Shown: positions 45,224 through 56,573 of the stretch, one piece after another
Layout of the letters: each line of letters starts with the position of its first letter
How positions within the stretch are numbered: the stretch's first letter is position 1
Source of the DNA: Canna indica
Taxonomy: Eukaryota > Streptophyta > Magnoliopsida > Zingiberales > Cannaceae
NCBI GenBank assembly: GCA_034359265.1
Contig: CP136890.1
Location: forward strand, 29,678,501-29,742,500
Reading direction: 5' to 3'
DNA: 64,000 nt
The notes under the pieces: generated by a model
Seen by the model: the letters and a program-made list of their open reading frames with translations, nothing else
Told to the model about the DNA's origin: nothing
Databases searched by the model: none
Translations under genes and position numbers: made by a program

Positions 45224-47534
45224 TGAACAGATCCAAGTTGAAAAGAAGAGAAAGGAGAAAATGAAGCTCTGTAGCACATACAAAAGGAGCGTTATGATGA
45301 TTTAATTCAGATTGGTATAAGAATTATAGTTGGATGGAATATAGTGTGGACGCAGATGCTATGTTTTGCTTGTGGTGTTACTTATTCAAGAATGAGACCG
45401 AAAATGCTATAGGTGGTGATTCATTTGTTAATGGAGGATTTTATAGTTGGCACAAAATAGATAGATATGATAAACATGTCGGTCTAGTCAGAAGTGCTCA
45501 TAATCAAGCTCGGATTAAGTGTGAGGATTTAATGAATGAAAAGTGCTCAGTCCAAACCGCTTGTTACAAGCAATCTAATCAAGCAAAACGTGAGTATAGA
45601 ACTCGTCTAACCACCTCAATTGATGTATTGAGCTTTCTTCTTCATCAAGGTTTGGCTTTTCGTGGTCATGATGAAAGTGAAACATCAAGCAATAAAGGGG
45701 ATTTTCTTGAACTTTTGTCATGGTATGCCGAACGAAGTGATGATGTTGATAGTGTTGTTTTGAAGAATGCTCCAGGAAATAATCAATTGATAGCTCCTAT
45801 AATACAACAAGACATCATCAGTGCTTGTGCAAAGGAAACAACAAAAGCCATGATTTATGATCTAGGTGATGAATATCTTTCTATATTAGTTGACGAGTCA
45901 AGTGATATATCTCAGAAGGAGCAATTGGCTATATGTTTGTGTTTTGTTGATAGATATGGAAGGGTAACTGATACTACTGCTATGTCTTTTAAAATTTCAA
46001 TCTTTTCATTACTACTGGAGCATTCTTTGAGTCCATCTAGAATTCGAGGCCGAGGCTATGATGGAGCTAGTAACATGAAAGGTGAAATCAATGGCCTTAA
46101 AACTTTGATCATGAAGGAAACTCCATCTACTTATTATGTTCATTGTTTTGCCCATCAACTTCAACTAACACTTGTAGCTGTTTGTTCAAATAACGATGAT
46201 TGTGTTTCGCTTTCTGAGCAACTTACAAACTTGTTGAATGTAATCGGAGTTTCTTGTAAGCGGAAGGAAATGCTTCAAGTAAAGCAAGCAGAACAAGTTG
46301 CAGAAGCATTATGTGTTGATGAAATTGAAAGTGGAAGTGGTTTAAATCAAGAAATTGGTTTGAGAAGGCGAGGTGATACTCGTTGGGGATCCCACTATAA
46401 GACACGTTTGAGCATCCATACTATGTTTTCATCGATATGTAGTGTGCTTCACACACTTGGAGAAATCTGCTCACATTCAAGTGACAGGATAAAAGCTCAA
46501 TCTATTGCATACAACTTAGAGTAATTTCACTTTATCTTTGTGGCTCGATTGATGATGTCTATTTTTGGTCTCACACATGAACTAAATCTATCTTTACAAC
46601 GTAAAGATCAAGATATAGTCAATGCTATATCACTTGTTATATCAACTAAGAAGAGATTGCAGATGATGAGAGACGAGGGATGGGAATCTCTTATGGATAA
46701 AGTGTATAATTTTTGTGCTAAGAATCACATTGAAGTTCCTAATATGGATGATGCATATGCTCCATGGGGGAGAACAAAGAGGGGAATTCAACAAGTCACA
46801 AATTTGCACCATTTTCGAGTTGAAGTGTTTCTAAAGGTGATTGATATACAACTTCAAGAGCTAAACAATCGTTTTGACAAGGTCAACTCAGAGTTACTTA
46901 TTGGTATGTCTTGCTTGAGTCCTAAAGAATCATTTGCTAATTTTGACAAGGGAAAGTTGGTGAAACTTGCAAAATTTTATTCTAATAAGTTTCCACCTTC
47001 TGATTTGTTGGCTCTTGAGTTTCAACTTGAAAGTTTTATTTATGATATGCAAAGTGATGAGAGATTTTCTGCACTCAATGAGCTTAGTGAATTGTCTGTG
47101 AAGCTTGTTGAGACAAAAAAACACATAGTATTTTCTCAAGTTTATTTGCTTTTGAAGTTAGCTTTGACTCTTCCGGTTGCGACAGCAAGTGTGGGAAGGG
47201 CTTTTTCAACAATGAGTTTTGTGAAGAATAGAGTGTGCAATAGTATGAGCGATCAACTCTTGAATGATTGCTTACTAACTTTTATAGAGGCTGAAATATA
47301 TTCAAAGGTTACTAATGATGCTATCATTAGTCGTTTCCAAAATATGAGAAGCCGTAGAGGACAATTGTGAAATGTAGTAGGTCACTTCTCTTTTGGTTTG
47401 TTCATCTATGTATTATGTTAGTCTTATGTTAAAGACACTTTTATACAATCATGCCCAAATTGTAACTGAACACCATAAATTCAATTTTAAATTTTTTTAT
47501 GTCCCCCATTTTCAAAATCCGGCATACACCCCTG

Positions 47535-47800
47535 GCTACGCCGCTGCCAACTCGTTGTCAGTCGTGGGTGGTGAATTCACGACCCCAAGCAACAACTGCG
47601 ACCTTCGTTCCCCTTGCCCCTCTCTGTGCATCTACTCCGCCGGCGCCAACATCTCCAAGTGCGTCTACCCACATAGCTTCGTTCCATCGGAAGCTGACGA
47701 TTGTGTACCGGCCAACGGATCTCTACTGCCGTCCTTGACGTCAACCTCTTGCGGCAGTGATTCCATGTCGCTTTAGTCACCTGCCATCTTCGAACTAGTC
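47535..47800 (+). pseudogene. Lectin-type receptor kinase fragment, copy 1, right part
   Basis: Removing hAT-3 rejoins LGRFNILSYA to AANSLSVVGGEFTTPSNNCD in frame, then LRSPCPSLCIYSAGANISKC, VYPHSFVPSEADDCVPANGS and LLPSLTSTSCGSDSMSL, then a stop at about 47774. The cysteine spacing resembles the EGF-like/S-locus region of G-type lectin receptor kinases. No transmembrane or kinase segment follows. Copy 2 (63577-64000) is very similar, with differences including VCPP for VYPH. Confidence 0.65.
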
Positions 47801-48132
47801 ACGTTGCCTTCATTTATTTCCAAATTTATTGTATATCATCTCACTTCCTTCATCTTCCAGGAATAATTAGAATAGAGCTAGGAATAGGATCATATTTTCC
47901 GTCCTCCTCTTGTAAATATAATAAAATATAATAATATGCAATACAATTTTATTAGATATATATAATAAAATCCAAAATAAAATATGTTTTATTAATTAAG
48001 CGATGTGAGATAAAATAATACATGGTGAGGCTAAAAAATTTTCTCCCTCCATGTTCATTCTTCCCCATCGCATTATTGGTGATTCGGTTATCTGAGTCAA
48101 CATTGATTGATTTGTTATTTTTTACTATTGAT
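47801..48132. other. No gene seen; AT-rich flank of Copia B
   Basis: AT-rich sequence with aataaaata-like stretches. No conserved frame. Confidence 0.45.
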
Positions 48133-48581
48133 TGTTAGATTATTTGAATAATCTTACGTGGGCCAACACATATCAATAGGCATGCATCCGTCACTATCGA
48201 AATTAACGGCCCAGATCTTAAGCGATCTAATTGTTATTTATTTGTGGGCACATGATATCTCAAAATATATGAGAATTAATTGTATAGATACCATTAGAGA
48301 TAAGTTTTGATTTTATGATGGATGAAATTGGAATTATCATTACCTCAGACTTTTGCTATAAATAGATGGGTTATGGTCCTTGAGTCATGCACTTGGTTCT
48401 TGTCTCAGAAGCCTCATTATTCAGAAATGTCCTATGGTCGGTGCATTGACTTGGAAGGTCGTCCCCGTTTCTCAAACTCCAGCGATGGATTCAGGTACAC
48501 TTCCACTTCTATTTTTCCTTAATGAATTTAACATGTATGATTTTAGGCATAGGTTAAATTCATGTCATTGATTTCCATCCA
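48133..48581 (+). repeat. 5' LTR of Copia B (449 bp)
   Basis: It starts tgttagattatttg and ends ttccatcca, directly followed by the primer site. A TATA box (TATAAATA) is at 48357-48364. It is alignable throughout with the 3' LTRs of Copia A and B. Confidence 0.88.
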
Positions 48582-48594
48582 TTGGTATTAGAGC
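48582..48594 (+). other. Primer-binding site of Copia B
   Basis: ttggtattagagc differs by one base from the initiator Met-tRNA complement used by most plant copia elements and lies directly after the LTR. Confidence 0.85.
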
Positions 48595-50270
48595 TTATAC
48601 ATGTTGAATCGTTGAGGAAATTAAATTATATACGTTTGTTCTTGATTATCCTCCATGCGTCATGATTCTGTTTAAATTCAAGGTTAATGGTTTGATGATT
48701 ACTGTATATGTTTATGTCGTAATTTCTCATTTGAGAACTCTAGTTTTCATGAATCATGATTGCATGCTATTATTTGTTATGAATCTATTGATTGATAATA
48801 TTGTTTCCATCATGATTGCATTTGTTATGAAGCCCGACAGCTCGCCTTCTCTTTCCCCTCGTGAGGAACACGGTTTTGGCCGTGCAGAGGAAATATTGCA
48901 TGCTGCTGCAGACGGTGAGATATTGGTGCAGATGGCGTGCGGTTGTGATCGACGTCATTTTCTATGAGTCTTTGTCATCTCTCGCTGCGCCGATTCGGTC
49001 TTCACATCACCGCTCGACGCTGTTATGATTGTCACCGGCGTATGACAGCGTGATAATGAACTCGGCGCAAGCAGTATGGTGAGGAGACATCCAACGACTC
49101 TGCCTTCACGTCGCTGCCCGACGTCGGAGCAATGTTCGCCGGAGTTTTAGGAAGGGCGAAATCATGGTGGGCGTTGTGTCGGAGTGGGAGATGTGGGGAG
49201 GCGGCGGCTGGATCGTGCAAGAGAGGAGTTAGGGAGTTAGGGTTTATTTCATTAGGGAGGTGGGTTATATTTAGGATCCAAATCCGATTAGATCCGAATC
49301 CATTAGGAATAAAACTCGACCCAATATTCAATTAAACCCGACCCACTTCTTAAGTAAATTTTGGTTCACTTAAATTCGATTTGGTCTGGTCCAATTAAGG
49401 TCTGGTTCACTGAAATTAGGTATGGTTCAGTGTAATTGGGACTAGCTCAGAACTGGTTTAGGTCTAGTTTCACTAGTTCATCACTAGTTCAGGTTTCTTT
49501 AGATCAGTTCAGTGCAATTTATAAGCGGTTCATTAGGTTTCTTTACTGGTTCACTAAAATTAGCTTTCGGTTAAGCATAATTTCAATTGGTTTAGTAAAA
49601 TTAGCATTAGGTTCAACCTAATTTAGCTTTGGTTCAGCTAAACTACCATTGGTTTAACATAATTTTTGATCGTTTTATTGTAATTTGATCAATTTAACTT
49701 CAAATTAAATAATGGCACATTTTAGTGTATGGCTAATGTTTTGAAATATGTTGATTTGAAACAACATCTCGCTAAAGTGAGCTCTTTTGTGTAGAATTAG
49801 CATATTTTAGAATATAAAAGATGTTTGCATGTTTGAAATTCATGCGGGTAGTAATCGGCCCAAAGGAAGGTTACTACTTGGCTGAATTCCTTTTGTGCTT
49901 GCGGTGAGAAATACGTGATTATCATAAAGTTTTTCATGTGGGCAAAAGTTGGTCCAAAGAAAGGTTTCTTGTTTGACATGATTGACTGTCAGTATTTGAT
50001 TACTGCATTGAGAGTACCGCTTACAAATTGATATTTTTGACCAAAGATGAAGTGTCAATTTCGTGCTTGGTATCTTGTAATGGGACCTGCTATTATTTAT
50101 TTATCTTTTACTTTAATTATTTATTGAGCTGATTATATTATTATTTTATTTTGTTCTCTATTCAGCCAATATTTATGCTTCTTCAAAAATTACTGACACA
50201 TTAAATTACATACCTAAATTGATTGGCACGAATTTTAAGGTTTCCACATATTTTTTTTGCAAGACCAGTG
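48595..50270 (+). pseudogene. Copia B leader and gag remnant
   Basis: The leader up to about 49370 matches the Copia A leader in patches, including a GC-rich block ending in gagaggagttagggagttag. From 49370 to about 49690 it has the same degenerate GGTTCA array. Gag sequence follows (homologous to 26440-26970) with many stops. The zinc knuckle coding is interrupted by the hAT element right at the codons for CKTSGH. Confidence 0.7.
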
Positions 50271-50278
50271 GGCATGTA

Positions 50279-51975
50279 TAGGGATGGCAAAAAAACCCGT
50301 TTAGGTGGGTATCCGCGAGTATTTACCCGTTTATGACGGGTATGTGGGGTAGTATTCTACCCACGGGGATTTTGCGAGTATTTTTTGTTACCCGTTTATT
50401 TATACGGGGGGGGGGGGGGGGGGTACGGGTATTATAGTACCCGTTACTCGTGAAAATTAGTAAATTACCTAATTACCCCTATACATATACTTAAAAAAAA
50501 CCCTAACCTAATCAATTCCCCAAACCCCACTACACACGCTGCATGCCTCCTCACTCGGTCACTCCTCCTCCCTCGTCAGAATTCGCCCGAACGCTAATCC
50601 TTCTCCCTCGTCAACTTCCTTCACAGCCCCTCGCCCACTTCGCCCGAGCTTCACGCCATCAGCAACCTCACTCGATCAACATCCCTCGTCGCCTGAGCAG
50701 CGTCGGATTCACCTGAGCTTCACAGCCCGCACGCCTCTCCTCAGTTGATCAGCAAGGGCCCGTCGGGTTTCCGGGGAGGGTACGAGTTCTGGTGGGTGTG
50801 TTGAGAAAGATGATTTGAGAGCGGAAACTGGATGGTCCATTAATGTCCAAGCCATTTCCTCGCTCGGTCGATCTGCTTCCACTTTCTTTAGGCGAAACAG
50901 TGATATGAATACATTTTCGTTCATGTTTAAATTTACGATTACTTTCACAAGGAATTTAAATTTGCTATTTGGGTGTCGCTGCTAAGGATTCGAGGACCTG
51001 CAAGGACTTTGCTTCCACAAGGACTTTCACAAGGAGATGTTTGCTACAATAGAGGGTTTAGAACCTGCAAAAGTTTTCATCTGTTTCCCTAATGAAGGAT
51101 TTCAAAAACAAAAGAAGTAACAACAATTTTGTGTTGTGGTAAGCAGAGAAACATGTCAGTGCTGGAATTTCTTTTGCCTTTAGAAACAAGATTTATGGTT
51201 GGAGAAGAATGCTAAAAGAGAGTAGGCGTCCATGGTTGCTATTTGTAGTTAATACTCTTTTCATAAATAGACCTACCTCGGTACAGCTAAAGTTATATCA
51301 GAACTCATCTCTTATCCCCTCTTTTCTTATACTGCAAAAATGCTCACAAACAAGTAGCATCAGTTGAATTAGGATGAAAACTTTTACATGGTGTTCTTCT
51401 CTACCTATGCAGGTGAAGGGTGATTAATTCAAAAGGATCCTCTTTTTCAATGTCATATGATCCTTCGTAAAAAAATGAGTTAATGTTTTTTAAAAAATGG
51501 ATTTTTTACTTCTCTATTTAAAAAGCAAATTAAGTTCTGATCCTTAACCAAATTTATTTGGAAATCCCAAAATATGATTCCGCTGTAGTAAACGAATCCT
51601 CTGTCAAAGCTTTTACTCCATATACTTTATGCTTGAAGACATGTTGTTGAAGACTTTATGTTTTAAAGTCTTGATGTTAAGAAATGTTTTAAAGTCTTAA
51701 TGTGTTGATATTGTGTGTTTGAAGTGTGTTTAATTATTTGTATTTGAAGAGTGTTTATATTTAAAGTTTTTATCAAAATATCAAAATATATATTTTTTTA
51801 AAAGTATCATGGGTACCCGTTAATACCAGTGGGTATCCGTCCCCCGTGGGTAAGTAAACAGGTACCCATTTTTGATACCCGCGGGGAATAAACGGGTAGC
51901 GGGTACCCGTATATTTCGCGGGGCGGGTAGCGGGTAGTCACCCCCCGTACCCACCCTGCCCCGTTGACATCCCTA
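50279..51975. mobile_element. Non-autonomous hAT element (1697 bp)
   Basis: Ends tagggatggcaa and, inverted, tagggatgtcaa. A perfect 8-bp duplication ggcatgta lies at 50271-50278 and 51976-51983. The subterminal regions repeat acgggtacccgt-type words on both sides. An 18-G run lies at 50406-50423. The interior (about 50500-51450) has a C-rich first part that looks like a gene leader, but I recognise no domain and no hAT transposase. Confidence 0.93.
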
Positions 51976-51983
51976 GGCATGTA

Positions 51984-52890
51984 AAGTCTGATTGTACCAA
52001 GTTTCATGCTTGGTGTGCTAAGAAAGGCACATTTCTCACTCAAGTTCTGAAGTTAATTTGACTTCTACACCCCTAGACACTTGGTGGATATATCTGGTGC
52101 TACTACCCACAGAAGTGTGTCTATGCATGGTTTCATGAGTTGTCGAACGCCAAATGATGCTAAAAGATTCATCTATGTGGGCGATGGAAAATTAGTTGAA
52201 GTTGAAGCTATAAACACTTTTAGGTTATTGTTAAGGACTAGATGTTATTTGGACTTAAAAGAGACTTTCGTAGTATTGTCTTTTAGACGGAATTTGATTT
52301 CTATTTCTGTATTGGATAAATCCGATTATTCTTGTTCATTTGGAAATGAAAAATTCAGTTTGCCTCTTGGTCCAAATATTATTAGTACCGGTTCTTTATC
52401 CTACGATGATAACCTTTATATGCTTGATGTAATTGCTTCATTTAATGAAACCCTGCATACCAGTTCACGTGATACAAAATAAAAATTAATTGATGAGAAT
52501 TTTGCAATTTTGTGGCACAAGCGCTTAGGTCATATATCCAAGCAAAGGATACATCGGCTTGTGTCTGAAGGGATTCTTGATATCCCTGATGCTACAGACT
52601 TTGATGTCTGTATTGAGTGCATTAAGGGAAACAGACAAACATTAGGGAATCAGGTACTAATAGGAGTTCAGACGTCTTATAAACTATTCATACATATGTT
52701 TGTGGACCTTTTCCTACGGCTTCTTGGAATGGTCAATAATATTTTATAACATTCATAGACGATTACTCCAGATATTGGTACCTATATCTAATTAGTGAGA
52801 AGTCTCAATCACTGGATCTGTTCAAGTCCTTTACGGCTGAGGTTGAAAATGAGCTTGGTAAAAGGATTAAGGTTGTTAGATCTGATCGTG
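51984..52890 (+). pseudogene. Copia B protease and truncated integrase
   Basis: After the hAT element the knuckle tail reads KSDCTKFHAWC, then a disrupted protease motif (SGATTHRSVSM, with the catalytic aspartate out of frame). RFIYVGDGKLVEVEAINTFR and SFRRNLISISVLDKSDYSCS follow to a stop at 52480. Integrase then reads LWHKRLGHISKQRIHRLVSE, CIECIKGN, a frameshift, FITFIDDYSRYWYLYLISE and VVRSDRDD. There the sequence jumps to DYIVFL, normally at the linker before reverse transcriptase. The third catalytic residue of integrase is lost in this deletion. Confidence 0.85.
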
Positions 52891-54493
52891 ATGATTACAT
52901 TGTATTTCTCTAGGAGCATGAGGCTGACATCGATATAATGGAAGATGATCCAATCAACTTATGTCAAGTCATGCAAAGCTCAAACTCTCAAAAGTGGATT
53001 GATGCCATGAATGAGGAGATTAAGTCTATGTAGCATAATGATGTTTGGGATCTTGTCATGTTACATGAAGGTGTGAAACCCATTGGTTGCAAATGGATTT
53101 TTAAAACCAAGAGGGATTCAAAGGGTAATGTGGAAAGATATAAGACTCGTCTTGTTGCAAAAGACTTTACTCAAAAGGAAGGCATTGATTATAAAGAGAC
53201 TTTCTATCCGGTTTCTTCAAAAGATTCTTCTAGGATTATAATGGCACTTGTAGCTCATTTTGATCTTGAGCTGCATCAGATAGATGTAAAGACGTCATTT
53301 CTCAATGGTGACATTGATGAGACGATTTATATGGTGTAACCAAAAAATTTTGTGTTGGGAGACCCAAAGAAGATGGTTTGCAAACTAAAGAAATCCATCT
53401 ACGGGCTAAAGCAGGCTTCTCGCCAGTGGTATCATAAATTTCATCAAGTCATTATTTGGTTTCGAGATAAATGCGGTTGATGAATGCATATACCATAAGT
53501 TTAGTGGGAGCAAGTATATTTTCCTGGTTTTGTTTGTCGATGACATCTTACTTGCGAGTAATCATATAGGCCGATTGCACGAAACCAAGAGATTTTTATC
53601 GGAGAAATTCGAAATGAAAGATCTTGGGGACACCTCTTTTGTATTAGGAATCCAGATACATCGAGATCGCTCTCAGGGTATCCTTGGATTATCACAAAAG
53701 AGCTATATCGATAAGATGCTCACAAGATTCGGCATGAAGGATTGTAAACCAAGACATACCCCTGTTGATAAAGGAGATAAATTTAGTCTCAATTAGTGCC
53801 CCAAGAGTGAGTTTGAGCAAAAGGAAATGTAGAAGATCACCTATGCATCTGCTGTAGGGAGTCTGATGTATGCTAAAGTGTGTACACACCCAGATATTGC
53901 ATACATTCTAGGGATGTTGGGCAGATATCTAAGTAATCCCAAAATGAATCATTGGAAAACAGCCAAACGGGTTATGCGGTATCTATAGAGAAAAAGCATT
54001 ACATGCTCACCTACTTTTTATCAGATCAGTTGGAGATCATCAGGTATTATGACTCTGATTTTGCTAGATGCCAAGACAGTCGAAGATCCACTTCTGGTTA
54101 TGTTTATCTGCTAGTCAGTGGAGCTATTTCTTAGAGGAGTGCTAAGCAGACACTCACTACGGCTTCAACTATGGAAGCAAAGTTCATAGCTTGTTCCGAG
54201 GCATCCATCATGGAATATGGCTGCAAAACTTTGTCACTAGGCTGCGCATTGTAGATGGAATCGAAAGACTACTGAAACTATTCTGTGACAATAAATCGAC
54301 AATACTATATTCCGATAACAATAAGAGCTCTTCAAAATCTAAGCATATCAACATCAAGTTCCTGGTTGTTAAAGAAAGAATTCAGAGTGGCCAATTATAT
54401 ATAGAGCACATAGGTACAACTTCCATGAGGGCGGATCCGCTTACTAAAGGCTTACCACCCATGGTCTTTCATGAGCATGTTGCTCATTTGTGA
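52891..54493 (+). pseudogene. Copia B reverse transcriptase and RNase H
   Basis: The frame reads VKPIGCKWIFKTKRDSKGN, YKTRLVAKDFTQKEGIDYKE and HQIDVKTSFLNGDIDETIYM, a stop, [17 protein letters not shown], then FLVLFVDDILLASNH (FVDD catalytic box intact), FEMKDLGDTSFVLGIQIHRD and KSYIDKMLTRFGMKDCKPRH. RNase H continues with YYDSDFARCQDSRRSTSGYV, LFCDNKSTILYSDNN and KFLVVKERIQSGQLYIEHIG, then TTSMRADPLTKGLPPMVFHE. The copy preserves the end of RNase H better than Copia A. Several stops remain. Confidence 0.9.
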
Positions 54494-54775
54494 TATGATG
54501 GTTTAGTGAGAGTTTATAATTTGTTACTTTGCTTTATGAAGATTTTCCTGCAGAATAAAGTTTTGTTATTTTATACTCTGAATATTTTATTTGATCTCAA
54601 TACAGTAGGACCAGTTGGAAATATGCATGTTTGGATCACATTGCATGTAATTTCCATGTTGTGCACCCATATATTATCGTCGAAAGTGTTAACATTATGA
54701 TCATTGATGGATTTAGTCACGATAAATGTGACGAAAGTCGCTTTGGTTCGTTGTTGGTATGATCGAAATTTTTGA

Positions 54776-55061
54776 TTAGGGGTAATTTTTGATTTTATGA
54801 TGGGCGAAATTGGAATTACCATTACCTTAGGTTTTTGCTATAAATAGAGGGGTTATAGTCCCGGGTCATGCACTTGGTTCCTGTCTCAAAAGCCTCATTA
54901 TTCAAAGGCGTCTTATGGTTGCTGCATTGACTTGGAAGATTGCCCTCGTTTCCCAAACTCCGACGATGGATTCAGGTACGCTTCCACTTCTAGTTTTCCT
55001 TAATGAATTTAACATGTACGATTCTAGGCATAGGTTAAATTCCTGTCATTGATTTCCAACA
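54776..55061 (+). repeat. 3' LTR of Copia B, 5'-truncated
   Basis: Homology to the LTR begins only at about ttaggggtaatttt. The upstream ~270 bases seen in Copia A (end of the internal region, polypurine tract and first ~165 bases of LTR) are missing. TATAAATA is at 54839-54846. It ends ttccaaca at 55061. Confidence 0.82.
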
Positions 55062-56354
55062 TTGACTTGTAGACATTGCATTTCTTTCATATTTATTGTA
55101 CAATTTTCTGTTGTTTTCACTGAATTACGCAACTAACACTACTAGAAATATGTTATTTAGCAACGGTCACTCAAGCCGTTGCAATGGCTAGCGACATTCT
55201 TACGGCTGCTCAGGTTGTTGAAGATGTGATATATTTGCAACGGCTTCATTATGGCCGCTCGAGTCGTTACTAACAAGTGGATGGCGTGAACTCGATGCGT
55301 AAATGAAATAACTTATTTGCAACGGCTAACTAAAGGTCGCGTTGGCCGTTGCTAATGATATTATCACATTAGCAACGACTTATTTATGACTACTTCATCT
55401 GTCACTCTTTAGCCGATGGCGCGCTCGCGGCGCGAAAATAAAATACTTATCAACAAAGGCGTTGCAAAGGCCGTGTAGCCGTTGCTGATGATATTACTTA
55501 TCAGCAACGACGTTCCAGCGGTTGAGTAAGTCGTTGCTGATAAGTTTATTTAACTCAACCCTATTGGGGAATGGTCACACTAGAGGGAGGGTGAATAGTG
55601 TGTTTACTAATCTTTTTGCCTAAATTCGGTTTTAATCGTTTCTTAGACTTCTTAGGCAAAATGTAGTTTATCAACTAAGTACGAAAACAATAATAAAATA
55701 ATTTAAACACAAGTAATGTGTCAATACTAACACAAGGATTTATAGTGGTTCGGCCACAATGCCTACTCCACTACCTAAGCATTGTGCTTAGGATTTCACA
55801 CCCGAATCTACTAAATTATGAGTAGCTTACAATTAAGAAATTTACACTAGAAAGATCGTACACTCACCTTGAAGGCACCTCCACACCCGGAAGTATCCCG
55901 CCTTCCTACCGAGTGAGCTTTCCCACCTCAATTCCTAAGACCTACTCTTAACTTAGTTTACACAAGTGGTTTTACACCTTATACACCAAGGTAACCACTT
56001 ACACACAAGACCACACACTAGGTCTTCTTACAAACTCAAGTAAATTTAAGTAAAAACAAATAAAAAAACAACTCTATTACAAGAAGGAGGTGAAGAAAAC
56101 TTATCTCAATGAAAACACCTCTTCTTCTTGAGCCTAGCACCCTTGATGAGCCCTTCAATGACACACACTTGAAGATGAGCGATCAAGAGCTAGGTTTGAA
56201 GAATTTGATCAATTGAGAAGCTTGGAGGATGCTAAAGATCAGTCTTTAAGGTTTATTGCCATCAATAGTTACCTAGGAGAGAGAGGGGGAGGGTATTTAT
56301 AACCCTCTAACCAAAGGGCTCGTCAACGGGCGTATTTTTGCCCGTTGCCGATGC

Positions 56355-56545
56355 CCGGTCGCTTGCCGGTCGATCATTGGTCGACCAATCGATCGACCGC
56401 CCAAGCGACTGCGGCATTCTGCCGCTTCTGGGCGCACTTCGGTCGATCGATCGGTCGACCGAATTGGCTACTGCCAATTTTCCGCCACATTTGGTCGACC
56501 AAATTGCCTTTTGCTCGATTTCCTCTTCTGTCAGTCGACCGAATC
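56355..56545. repeat. CG-rich GTCGACC motif cluster in solo LTR 2
   Basis: Repeated palindromic words ggtcgacc, cgatcgatcggtcgacc and variants correspond to the cluster at 1725-1830 in solo LTR 1. Confidence 0.75.
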
Positions 56546-56573
56546 TGGGTAGGGCAATTTCCTTGCGAATTTT

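Larger units (their letters stand above)
44748..45285 (-). mobile_element. 538-bp TRIM-like LTR retrotransposon with a gag frame
   Basis: Two 62-bp direct terminal repeats (44748-44809 and 45224-45285) differ at one base. Both outer sides carry ggagc (44743-44747 and 45286-45290). On the minus strand a tggtatcagag primer site for initiator Met-tRNA directly follows the right repeat. The inside holds one gag-like frame and nothing else. The total length fits TRIM elements, but the terminal repeats are shorter than usual. Confidence 0.9.
44452..47370 (+). pseudogene. hAT-3 transposase
   Basis: It starts MLKNMFERYHKRKRQESSSS, then SDPGLRRKISDFHSNIRDEV and LQRGPCRPHMEQYPLRKVGG, where the LTR element interrupts. 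It resumes with WMEYSVDADAMFCLWCYLFK (the TTF zinc finger), DVLSFLLHQGLAFRGHDESE, LSILVDESSDISQKEQLAIC, HSLSPSRIRGRGYDGASNMK, YYVHCFAHQLQLTLVAVCS and RRRGDTRWGSHYKTR. A single TAA at 46522-46524 interrupts an otherwise continuous frame. The hAT dimerisation domain follows (LPVATASVGRAFSTMSFVKN, RVCNSMSDQLLNDCLLTFIE), ending at 47370. The rest is remarkably intact, so it was probably active not long ago. Confidence 0.9.
48133..55061 (+). mobile_element. Copia B: Ty1/copia retrotransposon, same family as Copia A
   Basis: It has a complete 5' LTR, primer site, leader, decayed gag, protease, integrase, reverse transcriptase and RNase H, and a damaged 3' LTR. Flanks ttgat (48128-48132) and ttgac (55062-55066) match at 4 of 5. 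Compared with Copia A it lacks about 750 bases from integrase to the start of reverse transcriptase, and the 3' LTR start. A hAT element (50279-51975) sits between gag and protease. Confidence 0.9.

Noticed and set aside
48322..48522. Small gene at the LTR of Copia B (66 codons)
   Set aside because: The same frame recurs in the Copia A LTR because both are LTR sequence starting near the TATA box; there is no independent evidence of coding.
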